From: SIG565 sp045656145 | Lineage (GTDB): Bacteria > Bacillota > Clostridia > Oscillospirales > Acutalibacteraceae | Direction of reading: 5' to 3' | Assembly: GCA_045656145.1 (NCBI GenBank) | Contig: JAZOQP010000029.1 | Location: forward strand, 1 to 9,191 | Length of the DNA stretch: 9,191 bases | Shown: positions 1 to 6,818 of the stretch, piece after piece | Layout: each line of letters starts with the position of its first letter | Numbering within the stretch: position 1 is the first letter of the stretch | Program-made: the position numbers and the translations under genes | Notes under the pieces: generated by a model | The model's database searches: none | What the model was told of the DNA's origin: nothing | What the model saw: the letters and a program-made list of their open reading frames with translations, nothing else

Positions 1-56
1 TATAATATGATGTTTTTATTGTAACATATTTATATATAAAAAAGTGAACTAATTGT

Positions 57-92
57 AAAAAATCGCCCTGCTAATAAAATAAGCAGGGCGAT
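57..92 (-). terminator. Rho-independent terminator downstream of glnN
   Basis: Read on the minus strand, a perfect 11-bp stem (ATCGCCCTGCT pairing with AGCAGGGCGAT, 9-base loop at 73-81) runs directly into a run of T residues (complement of the A run at 57-62). On the plus strand the hairpin is not followed by a T-run, so it terminates leftward transcription. It lies about 125 bases beyond the glnN stop codon, which leaves an unusually long 3' untranslated region. Confidence 0.9.
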
Positions 93-218
93 GAGTTTTG
101 CCATATGAACCTAATTATTTAGGATTTTTGATAGCAGCCTGGGCGGCAGTTAGGTGGGCGATGAGAACCAATCTTAAAACTGTACTTAGCAGTACGACCC
201 ATACCCTGCTCTATTTTT
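93..218 (-). other. glnN 3' untranslated stretch, possible structured or small RNA
   Basis: This 126-base stretch lies between the glnN stop codon and the terminator. Much of it is richer in GC than the AT-rich intergenic DNA elsewhere in the window. It contains two small hairpins with 4-base loops (5-bp stems GTACT/AGTAC at 182-195 and CCTAA/TTAGG at 110-123). A 10-base direct repeat, gggcgatgag on the plus strand, occurs at 156-165 and again at 86-95, where it overlaps the terminator stem. The segment at 204-210 repeats the AGCAGGG of the terminator 3' arm. I do not recognise a known RNA family. It may be only a long 3' end, a processed 3'-derived small RNA, or a small gene (see the frame at 119-202). 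Confidence 0.35.
119..202 (-). CDS. Possible small basic peptide, 27 residues
   Basis: An ATG-initiated frame of 27 codons lies between the glnN stop codon and its terminator. The product would be basic (several Lys, Arg and His) with two cysteines in a PPNCRPGC motif near the C-terminus and no membrane segment. The only upstream purine-rich sequence, GCAGGG, ends one base before the ATG, which is too close for a normal ribosome binding site. The frame is short enough to occur by chance, although it is more GC-rich than intergenic DNA nearby. I do not recognise the peptide and assign no function; it may simply be 3' untranslated RNA. Confidence 0.18.
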   Translation of the reverse strand: MGRTAKYSFKIGSHRPPNCRPGCYQKS

Positions 219-2303
219 TTAAACTCTGAATAATAAATCTGCATAGGATGGATAAGGCCAATATTTTTCATCGGTAATTTTTTCGGCCTCATCAACAGGA
301 ATTCTCAGCTCATTCATAAGCGGAATTACCTTGGTTTCATAAACCTTGGCTTCCTCTAAATAATCAAGCTTGGCAACGGGAATTGCCTTTTCTAATTTTC
401 CTAATGCATCATAAATATTAATTAAACAAGCATTTAACTTTTTAACTGTTGCCTCTTCAACCGAGCAATCGATATTCTTTATGGCAGTGCGCTTTGAAAT
501 AATCGTATCACAAAGGCGCTTTGTGTAACGCTCAACAGCAGGAATTATATTTTTGCTCACCATATCAAGCATTGTTAATGCCTCAATATGTACTGTTTTG
601 GAATAATTCTCAAGATTGATTTCCTTACGGCTTACAAGCTCTGCCTTAGTGAACACACCATTTCTTGCGAAGAGTTCAACGTTCTTATCATCATCAAGAT
701 GGATATAGGCGCTAACGGTTGTTGGGAAGTTGCTGAGACCTCTTTTTTCAGCCTCCTCCACCCAATCCTTAGCATAGCCATCACCATTAAAGATAATGCG
801 CTTATGCTTATTATAGGTTTCCTTAATTATAAGGTTAACTTCGCTTACAAAATCATCAGCGGCTTCCAAGCGGTCGGCAAAGCCTTTTAAAACGTCGGCA
901 ACGATGCTATTAATAATTGTGTTAGGATCCGATACCGAAAGGGATGCGCCGAGCATTCTGAACTCAAACTTATTGCCTGTAAAAGCAAAGGGAGAAGTAC
1001 GGTTGCGGTCGGTATTGTCCTTAGGAATTGCAGGTAAGGACTTAGCGCCGATTTTCATAATACCTGCATCATGCTTAATAAACGGCTTATCGGTTGCAAT
1101 TGAATCTAGAACATCGGTTAATTCATCTCCGAGGAACATTGAAACAATCGCGGGCGGAGCTTCGCTTGAGCCAAGTCGGTGATCGTTGCCTGCCGAGGCT
1201 ACGGTGATTCTAAGTAAATCCTGATGCTCATCAATAGCCTTAATAACAGCGCAAAGGAAGATTAAGAACTGCGCATTAGTCTCGGGTGTTTTACCGGGAT
1301 CTAAGAGATTTATACCATCATCGGTAGCCAAAGCCCAGTTATTATGCTTACCGCTACCCGCAACGCTCTTAAAGGGTTTTTCATGTAAAACACAAACAAG
1401 TCCATGCTTTTCAGCAACCTTTTTCATAACCTCCATTGTAAGCTGGTTATGGTCGGCGGCGATGTTTGTAGTTGTATAAATTGGGGCTAGTTCATGCTGC
1501 GCAGGTGCTGCCTCATTATGCTTGGTCTTGGCAAGAATTCCAAGCTTCCAAAGTTCTTCATCAAGGTCCTTCATAAATGCCGATACTCTAGGTTTTATAA
1601 CGCCATAATAATGGTCATCCATTTCCTGACCCTTAGGAGAATTAGCGCCGATTAAGGTTCTGCCGCAGAACATAAGGTCGGGGCGCTTATCGAAAAGACG
1701 CTTGTCCACCAAAAAATATTCCTGCTCAGGACCCACGGTTGTTGTTACATATTTAGAGGTTTCATTACCAAATAGGCGCACTATTCTCTTGGCTTCTTGA
1801 GATATTACATCCATTGAGCGCAAAAGCGGAGTTTTTTTATCAAGCGCCTCACCGCCATAGGAACAAAAAGCGGTTGGAATGCAAAGGGTTGAATCCTTAA
1901 CGAAAGCATAAGAGGTTGAATCCCAAACGGTATAGCCTCTTGCCTCAAAGGTGTTTCTAAGACCACCCGATGGGAATGAAGATGCATCTCCCTCGCCCTT
2001 TATTAACTCCTTGCCTGAAAATTCCATAATAACATTACCATCTTTTGTGGGAGAGATAAAACTATCATGCTTTTCGGCGGTAATACCTGTTAAAGGTTGG
2101 AACCAATGGGTAAAATGGGTTGCGCCCTTTTCAATAGCCCAATTTTTCATGGTTTCTGCTACGGTATCTGCTATTGATGGATCAAGACTTTTACCGAGGC
2201 TCATGGTCTTTTTAAGGGCAATATAAACATCTTCCGGAAGGCGTTCTTTCATAGCCTTATCGTTAAACACCATATTGCCGAAATATTCGGTTACGTTAGC
2301 CAT
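219..2303 (-). CDS. glnN: Glutamine synthetase type III
   Basis: This cytoplasmic enzyme makes glutamine from glutamate, ammonia and ATP and is central to nitrogen assimilation. The product is 694 residues, normal for the large type III (GlnN) class and far longer than type I enzymes. Recognisable segments, in order: the N-terminal THWFQPLTG (about 65-73), FPSGGLRNTFEARGYTVWD (110-128), the metal-site strand VGPEQEYF (190-197, with E193 and E195), KHNEAAPAQHELAP (261-274), the nucleotide-site GSGKHNNWA (316-324), RNRTSPFAFTGNKFEFR (433-449), and a helical C-terminal region typical of type III. An in-frame ATG 60 bases upstream falls in the -35 box of the promoter, so I chose the ATG at 2303, which has GGAGG five bases ahead. 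The gene has its own promoter and a distant terminator. No active-site residue appears to be missing. Confidence 0.95.
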   Translation of the reverse strand: MANVTEYFGNMVFNDKAMKERLPEDVYIALKKTMSLGKSLDPSIADTVAETMKNWAIEKGATHFTHWFQPLTGITAEKHDSFISPTKDGNVIMEFSGKELIKGEGDASSFPSGGLRNTFEARGYTVWDSTSYAFVKDSTLCIPTAFCSYGGEALDKKTPLLRSMDVISQEAKRIVRLFGNETSKYVTTTVGPEQEYFLVDKRLFDKRPDLMFCGRTLIGANSPKGQEMDDHYYGVIKPRVSAFMKDLDEELWKLGILAKTKHNEAAPAQHELAPIYTTTNIAADHNQLTMEVMKKVAEKHGLVCVLHEKPFKSVAGSGKHNNWALATDDGINLLDPGKTPETNAQFLIFLCAVIKAIDEHQDLLRITVASAGNDHRLGSSEAPPAIVSMFLGDELTDVLDSIATDKPFIKHDAGIMKIGAKSLPAIPKDNTDRNRTSPFAFTGNKFEFRMLGASLSVSDPNTIINSIVADVLKGFADRLEAADDFVSEVNLIIKETYNKHKRIIFNGDGYAKDWVEEAEKRGLSNFPTTVSAYIHLDDDKNVELFARNGVFTKAELVSRKEINLENYSKTVHIEALTMLDMVSKNIIPAVERYTKRLCDTIISKRTAIKNIDCSVEEATVKKLNACLINIYDALGKLEKAIPVAKLDYLEEAKVYETKVIPLMNELRIPVDEAEKITDEKYWPYPSYADLLFRV

Positions 2304-2333
2304 ATTTTCCTCCAAATATATATACTTATAAAT

Positions 2334-2363
2334 AGTATATACCTTAGGAGCATAAAAAGTCAA
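2334..2363 (-). promoter_or_regulatory. glnN promoter with overlapping inverted repeat
   Basis: On the minus strand, TTGACT (2358-2363) and TATACT (2334-2339) are separated by 18 bases, a good match to a sigma-A promoter. The predicted start of transcription is near 2326, giving a short leader of about 20 bases before the ATG. An 8-bp inverted repeat (tatatact at 2319-2326, agtatata at 2334-2341, 7-base spacer) covers the -10 box and the start point. It could be an operator, or could be a by-product of AT-richness. The -35 box begins only a few bases after the stop codon of the upstream gene. Confidence 0.75.
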
Positions 2364-2366
2364 TAT

Positions 2367-2981
2367 TTAGTTTACAAACTTGATGTTATTAAGGGAATTA
2401 TTAACCGTTTCATTTAGGTAATAACCCTCCGGGAAGGTTAGGATTGTTTCGGTTTCTTCAATAAGCAAAAGAATATCCTTCTTTTCCATACCCTGCTCCT
2501 TAATTTTCAAGAGCAGTTTATTCGCAACACGCTTTTTAAATTCAGTATCATTGCTCTTTTTTAGCATTTCCGCCACCTGAACACCCGTGTAATTAAAGGT
2601 TTCGCCATCAGAATTTAATTCAACGCCGCCAAAAGAATCAATAAGGCTCCATAAAAAATCAAAATCGGCTTTAGAAACGGTGTTTACGGCATAGCCATAT
2701 TCCTCCACCGCAGCCTCACTCGATGATTCGGGTAAAATCAAAACCGATGTGCTGCCTTTTTCGGCATCAAACCCAAAATATACGCTTTTCCCACCCGAAA
2801 AATCAATTAAAAGCCCCCAAAAAAGCGGAGCTTCACTTGTTTTGTAAGGCACATTTTCTACCGAATCATTAACAGTTTTTGATTTTACACCTACGGTTAT
2901 GGAAAAAGCGAGTATTAAAACTGCGGCAAAGGCTATAGAGCTTACAAAAATTTTAAAATAAATATCAAACTTTTTCTTCAT
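2367..2981 (-). CDS. Small membrane-anchored protein resembling a degenerate LCP (LytR-CpsA-Psr) domain
   Basis: The product has 204 residues. A positively charged start (MKKK) is followed by one hydrophobic segment at about residues 9-31, so it is probably anchored in the membrane with the rest outside the cell. The extracellular part resembles the LCP fold in outline: LLIDFSGG...VLILPES (57-85) sits where LCP enzymes have the strand leading to SIPRD, and FLWSLIDSFGGVEL (109-122) followed by YTGVQVAEML (131-140) matches the conserved GGVEV and G-x-QAL region. True LCP enzymes attach polymers to peptidoglycan using conserved arginines. This protein has only one arginine in total (R151) and is short, so it is unlikely to be catalytic. 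The start has GGGAG seven bases upstream. I see no strong promoter. The gene is separated from the upstream regulator gene by a terminator and precedes glnN by 63 bases. LCP kinship is a by-eye inference. Confidence 0.7.
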   Translation of the reverse strand: MKKKFDIYFKIFVSSIAFAAVLILAFSITVGVKSKTVNDSVENVPYKTSEAPLFWGLLIDFSGGKSVYFGFDAEKGSTSVLILPESSSEAAVEEYGYAVNTVSKADFDFLWSLIDSFGGVELNSDGETFNYTGVQVAEMLKKSNDTEFKKRVANKLLLKIKEQGMEKKDILLLIEETETILTFPEGYYLNETVNNSLNNIKFVN

Positions 2982-3029
2982 AAAAAACTCCCTTCACTTA
3001 ATTTTTAGCAAAGAGAACTGTTTTTATAC

Positions 3030-3064
3030 AAAAAAGCCAAAACAGATTATTCTGCTTTGGCTTT
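3030..3064 (-). terminator. Rho-independent terminator overlapping the regulator's stop codon
   Basis: On the minus strand a 14-bp stem (plus-strand arms 3033-3046 and 3051-3064, one G-U pair in the RNA, 4-base loop) is followed by a run of T residues (the A run at 3030-3035). The stop codon of the AraC-family gene (3047-3049) lies within the loop, and the last codons form one arm of the stem. It separates the regulator from the LCP-like gene. Confidence 0.85.
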
Positions 3065-3970
3065 AATTCTTTTTATATGCTTTTTTTGATACTTATCAGG
3101 CGATAATCCATAATACTTTTTAAATGCCGTAAAAAATGCAACATAGGTTTTATAACCCAATTTTTCCGATATTCTGTTAAAAGGCATATTGGTATTCTCA
3201 ACATACATTTTGGCTATCTTCATTCGGTATTTAAGAACCAAATCGGAAATATTTTCCCCAAAAAGATTATAAACAATTCTCGCCGCATTTCTTTTACTTG
3301 TGTTAAGCAAGATTTCTATAATTTCTGATGGGTTCTCATCTGAAAAATGGTCGGCAAGACAGTTTTCAATTATATATTTTTGCCTCTCATTGAAATGATT
3401 GAATTTTTTTGATTCATTTCGTTTTTTCTTAGCTATTGCGGAATTTTCAACCAATCTGAGATTTGAGAAAATATCCATTAAAAAAACAGTGAGAAGCGAA
3501 TGAATAACATATTTTTTACCTGGAATATCACTTGCTTCGAGTTCAATAATCCTGTTCATAGTGTTGGCAAATACCTTTTCATTTAAGACGGTTATTTTAT
3601 TTATGCCACTTAAAATTCTGTTATAGAAAAGATATTCGCTATCCTCATTGCAATCATTATTAGGAAAAACCTGAAACGAAAAAGAGTGACGAAGAAACTT
3701 ACCCTTTGTGTATCTTGTTTGATGATAATTATGCGGAGGTATTATAACAACATCGCCATTTTGTATCTCCATTTCGCCAAACTCTGTTTGAAGTTTAAAA
3801 TCACCACTTTGTAAATAAAACACCTCAAAACCCGCGTGAATATGAAAATCACTATAGGGAGATTTCTCGGCTAAAACGGTGCTGTTTTGGTTTCCGTAGA
3901 TATAAAAAGTTGCATCTCCAATGTTTATAAGAGTGCCCTTTGCATTATTCATGTAAATAGCAATATCCAT
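3047..3970 (-). CDS. AraC-family transcriptional regulator with N-terminal cupin domain
   Basis: This is a DNA-binding regulator of 307 residues, the usual size for the family. The N-terminal half is a cupin-like sensor domain, with FHIHAGFEVFYLQSGDF at 42-58 and NGDVVIIPPHNYHQ at 71-84. The C-terminal end carries the AraC double helix-turn-helix (about 194-297), including the conserved NRISEKLGYKTYVAFFTAFKKYYGLSPDKY at its end. The sensor type and the divergent arrangement suggest it controls the permease and hydrolase-like operon on the other strand in response to a sugar; this is inference. Two upstream in-frame ATGs exist (4000 and 3982). I chose 3970 because GGTGA sits just ahead of it. 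A consensus promoter lies at 4054-4083. The middle of the protein (about 110-190) is not recognisable to me. Confidence 0.9.
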   Translation of the reverse strand: MDIAIYMNNAKGTLINIGDATFYIYGNQNSTVLAEKSPYSDFHIHAGFEVFYLQSGDFKLQTEFGEMEIQNGDVVIIPPHNYHQTRYTKGKFLRHSFSFQVFPNNDCNEDSEYLFYNRILSGINKITVLNEKVFANTMNRIIELEASDIPGKKYVIHSLLTVFLMDIFSNLRLVENSAIAKKKRNESKKFNHFNERQKYIIENCLADHFSDENPSEIIEILLNTSKRNAARIVYNLFGENISDLVLKYRMKIAKMYVENTNMPFNRISEKLGYKTYVAFFTAFKKYYGLSPDKYQKKHIKRIKAKAE

Positions 3971-3986
3971 AATTTCACCACACATT

Positions 3987-4015
3987 AAAAATTTTGCCAA
4001 AAATTCATAAAAATT
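3987..4015. other. Three phased A-tracts, possible DNA bend
   Basis: The sequence aaaaatt occurs three times, starting at 3987, 3999 and 4009. The spacings of 12 and 10 bases are close to one helical turn. Such phasing is known to curve DNA. The block lies just upstream of the plus-strand -35 box and within the 5' leader of the regulator gene, where it could help a regulator or RNA polymerase bind. The surroundings are AT-rich, so chance phasing is possible. Confidence 0.4.
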
Positions 4016-4029
4016 GTCCGTATTTTATC

Positions 4030-4058
4030 TTTACATTTACTTCATTTTAAGTTATTAT
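4030..4058 (+). promoter_or_regulatory. Probable promoter of the permease/hydrolase operon
   Basis: TTTACA (4030-4035) and TATTAT (4053-4058) are separated by 17 bases, each one mismatch from the sigma-A consensus. Transcription would start near 4065, leaving about 58 bases of leader before the permease start codon. The -10 box almost coincides with the -10 box of the opposing regulator promoter. Confidence 0.6.
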
Positions 4059-4083
4059 ACTCTTGAAGGATATATTATGTCAA
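4054..4083 (-). promoter_or_regulatory. Consensus promoter of the AraC-family gene
   Basis: On the minus strand TTGACA (4078-4083) and TATAAT (4054-4059) are both perfect matches to the sigma-A consensus, 18 bases apart. The predicted start is near 4047, giving a leader of about 77 bases to the ATG at 3970. It overlaps the plus-strand promoter at the -10 boxes, so the two promoters probably exclude each other. Confidence 0.75.
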
Positions 4084-4110
4084 TAGTTATCTAAAACCAA
4101 GTATCTCCGC

Positions 4111-4116
4111 GGGGTG
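4111..4116 (+). promoter_or_regulatory. Ribosome binding site that decides the permease start
   Basis: GGGGTG lies six bases before a TTG codon at 4123. The alternative GTG start at 4114 lies inside this motif and has no purine-rich sequence ahead of it, so TTG at 4123 is preferred. Confidence 0.65.
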
Positions 4117-4122
4117 AATCAA

Positions 4123-5310
4123 TTGAACAACAAAATTAAATACTATATGCAAACAACCGCCTCCCACATAGTACTAATGTTTGTTACAAACTCTATGATT
4201 CAGGCTTTCCTTTTGCAATGCGGAATTGCCGAAGAAAAAGTGGCAATCTATCTCACAACAATGCAGATAGTAAACGCCGCTGTTACCTTCCTCCTAACCT
4301 TTTTTATCGATCGCATAAAAAACATTTTGAGGGTTTACTCATTTTTAACCTTTTCGCAATTAGCACTATATATCTCCTTAATTTATCTTTGCCTTAACCA
4401 GTCTCATACTGAAGACTTTAAATTTTTTGCCGTTTTGGCGGCGGGTTGCATTTCAAATATTATGACAGGCATCAATGGCGTTATAGGTTACAAAGTGCCT
4501 TACCACATTATAAACATTGAAGAATATGGTGCTGTTTCGGGCAGAGGCGGAATTATTATTGGCGTAATCGGAACGCTTGTGTCTTTAATTCTTTCCTTCT
4601 TCCAGGCGAGATTTGATTATTTTAAAACAATGCTCGTTTTCCTTATTATCGGCACAGTTTTAATGGCAACATCCTTTACTATTATCAAATCATATAAACC
4701 TCTTTCTACACCTCTTACCTCTCAGCGCACAAAAAACAAAGCCAATATCAATATTTTAAAATATAAGCCGTTTTATGTTCTTTTAATTCCAAATTTCTTA
4801 AGGGCCTATTGCGAAGGCATTTTATTTGCGGCAATGACTATGGGCGCGCTTCTTGGCAAAACCAATTCCTCTTCGGGAGCCGTTCTCACAACCATCACTC
4901 AGATAGGTCAACTTCTCGGTTGCCTTATTTTCACCATCTGCATAACAAGAATTCGCGTTGGAAAAATAATGCTTATTTCAAGTATAGCCATTTTTGTCCT
5001 ATCGCCTATTATGTTTGCAGGAAACACAACTCTTTTTTACACAATTTACGCTTTCGTTTACATATTTGATATTTTTATTCAATATGCCGTTCCCGTTTCG
5101 GTTACAAAAATTGTTGACTATAATGCAATTGGGCAATACACAACCTTTAGAATGCTAACTCATACAACAGGTATGATTGCCGCTAACGCCACCCTTATCC
5201 CCCTTACCCGCATACTCGGCGGACCCATTCTTATGCTTATTGCTGCAAGCGGTATGCTGACAACAGGTATCGTTTACTACAGCTATATGAAAAAAATCAA
5301 AAGGGGTTAA
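4123..5310 (+). CDS. MFS-type permease, probably for a sugar or oligosaccharide
   Basis: This is an integral membrane protein of 395 residues, a usual length for the major facilitator superfamily. About 12 hydrophobic segments can be seen (roughly 13-32, 43-62, 71-91, 102-122, 141-160, 168-187, then 216-240, 255-274, 281-300, 303-325, 345-365, 366-386). A charged, hydrophilic loop at about 190-213 separates the two six-helix halves. FIDRIKNILR (61-70) sits where MFS proteins have the basic loop between helices 2 and 3. I see no signature that fixes the substrate. As first gene of an operon with three glycoside-hydrolase-like genes and a divergent AraC-type regulator, sugar uptake is the likely role. 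The start is TTG, chosen from the ribosome binding site; a GTG start would add three residues. The gap to the next gene is 24 bases and holds only a weak 5-bp hairpin. Confidence 0.8.
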   Translation: MNNKIKYYMQTTASHIVLMFVTNSMIQAFLLQCGIAEEKVAIYLTTMQIVNAAVTFLLTFFIDRIKNILRVYSFLTFSQLALYISLIYLCLNQSHTEDFKFFAVLAAGCISNIMTGINGVIGYKVPYHIINIEEYGAVSGRGGIIIGVIGTLVSLILSFFQARFDYFKTMLVFLIIGTVLMATSFTIIKSYKPLSTPLTSQRTKNKANINILKYKPFYVLLIPNFLRAYCEGILFAAMTMGALLGKTNSSSGAVLTTITQIGQLLGCLIFTICITRIRVGKIMLISSIAIFVLSPIMFAGNTTLFYTIYAFVYIFDIFIQYAVPVSVTKIVDYNAIGQYTTFRMLTHTTGMIAANATLIPLTRILGGPILMLIAASGMLTTGIVYYSYMKKIKRG

Positions 5311-5334
5311 CCCTTCAAAAAAGGAGAAATAAAA

Positions 5335-6804
5335 ATGAGCATTTATAATCTTGGAAACGACAGAATGTTATGTTGGGATGATTTTATTATCGATACACAG
5401 GATAATATCGATATTCAAATGCATCACCTAACCCCTACAGATGATTATATAACATTCGGCAACGAATGGGATGGTTGCTGCAATGGTTACAGCACCTTTG
5501 TAAAGGCGGGAGATAAATTTTATCTTTATTACCGCGCTATGCACTATTATTATAATTCCGATGGCACCATTTTCCGCGGATTTAATAAAGCTACTCCTTG
5601 GTGCTTAAAGGCAAGCTCTGATGGTAAGCACTGGAAAGATGTTATGATTAACAAGCATGAATATAACGGTGAAACCGTTAATAACATTTTCCATTCCGAA
5701 GAAAGAAGCCTTGATAACTTTATTGTAGGATACGATGAAAATCCAAACTGCCCGAAAGAAGAAAAATTCAAAGCGCTTTCAATGGGCGGACCAAAAGATA
5801 TTTACGGCCACGGATTATATTTTTACGTTAGTGAAAACGGAATTGATTTCACATTAAAGAAAAAACTTGCTCTTCCCGGCTCTTTTGATTCAGCCAACCT
5901 TTTCTTCTGGGATGAAAATATCGGTAAATACCGCATTTATTACCGCGGCGAGCACACCAGAGATGCAAGCGATGAGAAATTTGATGTTGAAAACAAATCG
6001 AATAACATTGTGCGCGAGGTAAGACTTGCCTTAACAGATGATTTTGAAACCTTTGATATTAAGGGCGAACTTAACTATATTACCTCCGAAGAGGTTCAAC
6101 AATTATACACAAGCGGTATGAAGAAATATGACCGCGCTAAGTCTACCTATATCGGCTTCCCGATGCGCTATTTAGAGCGATGGGATGGCGAGGATAGCTT
6201 TAGCGAAATGCCCCTTGCAAAGCGCAGAAAATATATGATAAAGTACTTCGGCAGAGAGGGTTGCGTAACATCTGATACAGGCATTATGTTCTCTAGAGAT
6301 GGTTATAATTTCAAGCGCTTCAATGAAGCATTTTTAACACCGGGACTTGAAAACAGAAATAACTGGTGGTATGGCGATGGCACCTGTTCAGGTCTTCTCG
6401 TTACCGAAAGTGATTTCCAAGGAGCACCGAATGAATATTCAATGTATGTAAGCCGTGGCTACCATATCAGAAGCACCTCTTTACAGCGCCATACAATGCG
6501 TTTTGATGGTTTCTTTAGCTGGTATGCTAAATATAAAGGCGGAACAGTTCTCACTAAGCCATTTACCTTTAAGGGAAGCGAACTTGAAATCAACTTTGCA
6601 ACCTCGGCTTTCAGCGGCATCGATGTTGTTATTTGCGATGAATCAGGTAATGAACTAGAGGGTTATAAAAAATATAATATGTTTGGCGATTCTATCGACC
6701 GCAAGGTTAGATTTGAAAAAGATTTAAAAGAACTCGAAGGAAAACCCATAAGAATTAAATTCACTCTCAGAGATTGCCACCTATATTCGTTTAAATTTAA
6801 TTAA
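5335..6804 (+). CDS. Glycoside-hydrolase-like beta-propeller protein, paralogue 1
   Basis: The product has 489 residues and no signal peptide or membrane segment, so it should be cytoplasmic. The N-terminal three quarters look like a five-bladed beta-propeller of the broad GH32/GH43-like type. Visible pieces are the opening IYNLGNDRMLCWDDFIID (3-20), YLYYRA-type strand KFYLYYRA (61-68), DENPNC (134-139), FDSANLFFWD (184-193), YYRGEH (202-207), REVRLALTDDFETF (227-240), GIMFSRDGYNFKR (316-328) and NNWWYGD (342-348). Asp15/16, Asp185 and Glu206 are plausible catalytic acids by analogy only. From about 402 a separate beta-rich C-terminal domain begins (GGTVLTKPFTF) and ends in RDCHLYSFKFN; similar tails accompany GH32-like propeller proteins as I know them. 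The start has AAGGAG eight bases upstream. The substrate is unknown and I recognise no gene name. Confidence 0.75.
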   Translation: MSIYNLGNDRMLCWDDFIIDTQDNIDIQMHHLTPTDDYITFGNEWDGCCNGYSTFVKAGDKFYLYYRAMHYYYNSDGTIFRGFNKATPWCLKASSDGKHWKDVMINKHEYNGETVNNIFHSEERSLDNFIVGYDENPNCPKEEKFKALSMGGPKDIYGHGLYFYVSENGIDFTLKKKLALPGSFDSANLFFWDENIGKYRIYYRGEHTRDASDEKFDVENKSNNIVREVRLALTDDFETFDIKGELNYITSEEVQQLYTSGMKKYDRAKSTYIGFPMRYLERWDGEDSFSEMPLAKRRKYMIKYFGREGCVTSDTGIMFSRDGYNFKRFNEAFLTPGLENRNNWWYGDGTCSGLLVTESDFQGAPNEYSMYVSRGYHIRSTSLQRHTMRFDGFFSWYAKYKGGTVLTKPFTFKGSELEINFATSAFSGIDVVICDESGNELEGYKKYNMFGDSIDRKVRFEKDLKELEGKPIRIKFTLRDCHLYSFKFN

Positions 6805-6818
6805 AAGGAGATTTCGAA

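Noticed and set aside
30..104. A 24-codon hydrophobic frame on the minus strand starting at 104 (begins MAKLIALLILLAG), resembling a signal peptide or a small toxin
   Set aside because: It reads straight through the glnN terminator hairpin and T-run, has only a weak AGG ahead of it, and its hydrophobic composition follows from T-rich DNA.
588..2226. Open frames on the plus strand opposite glnN, and similar short frames antisense to or within the hydrolase-like genes
   Set aside because: They are shadows of long, clearly coding genes; their translations show no family features and lack convincing ribosome sites.
2304..2363. N-terminal extension of glutamine synthetase to an ATG at 2363
   Set aside because: The extension would be read from the promoter itself, has no ribosome site, and the family-like N-terminus begins at the ATG at 2303 after GGAGG.
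4114..4122. GTG at 4114 as the permease start
   Set aside because: It lies inside the GGGGTG ribosome binding site of the TTG at 4123 and has no such site of its own.
5301..5315. Small hairpin AAGGG-GTTAA-CCCTT at the permease stop codon as a terminator
   Set aside because: The stem has only 5 bp and there is no T-run after it; the next gene starts 20 bases later with a strong ribosome site, so read-through is expected.
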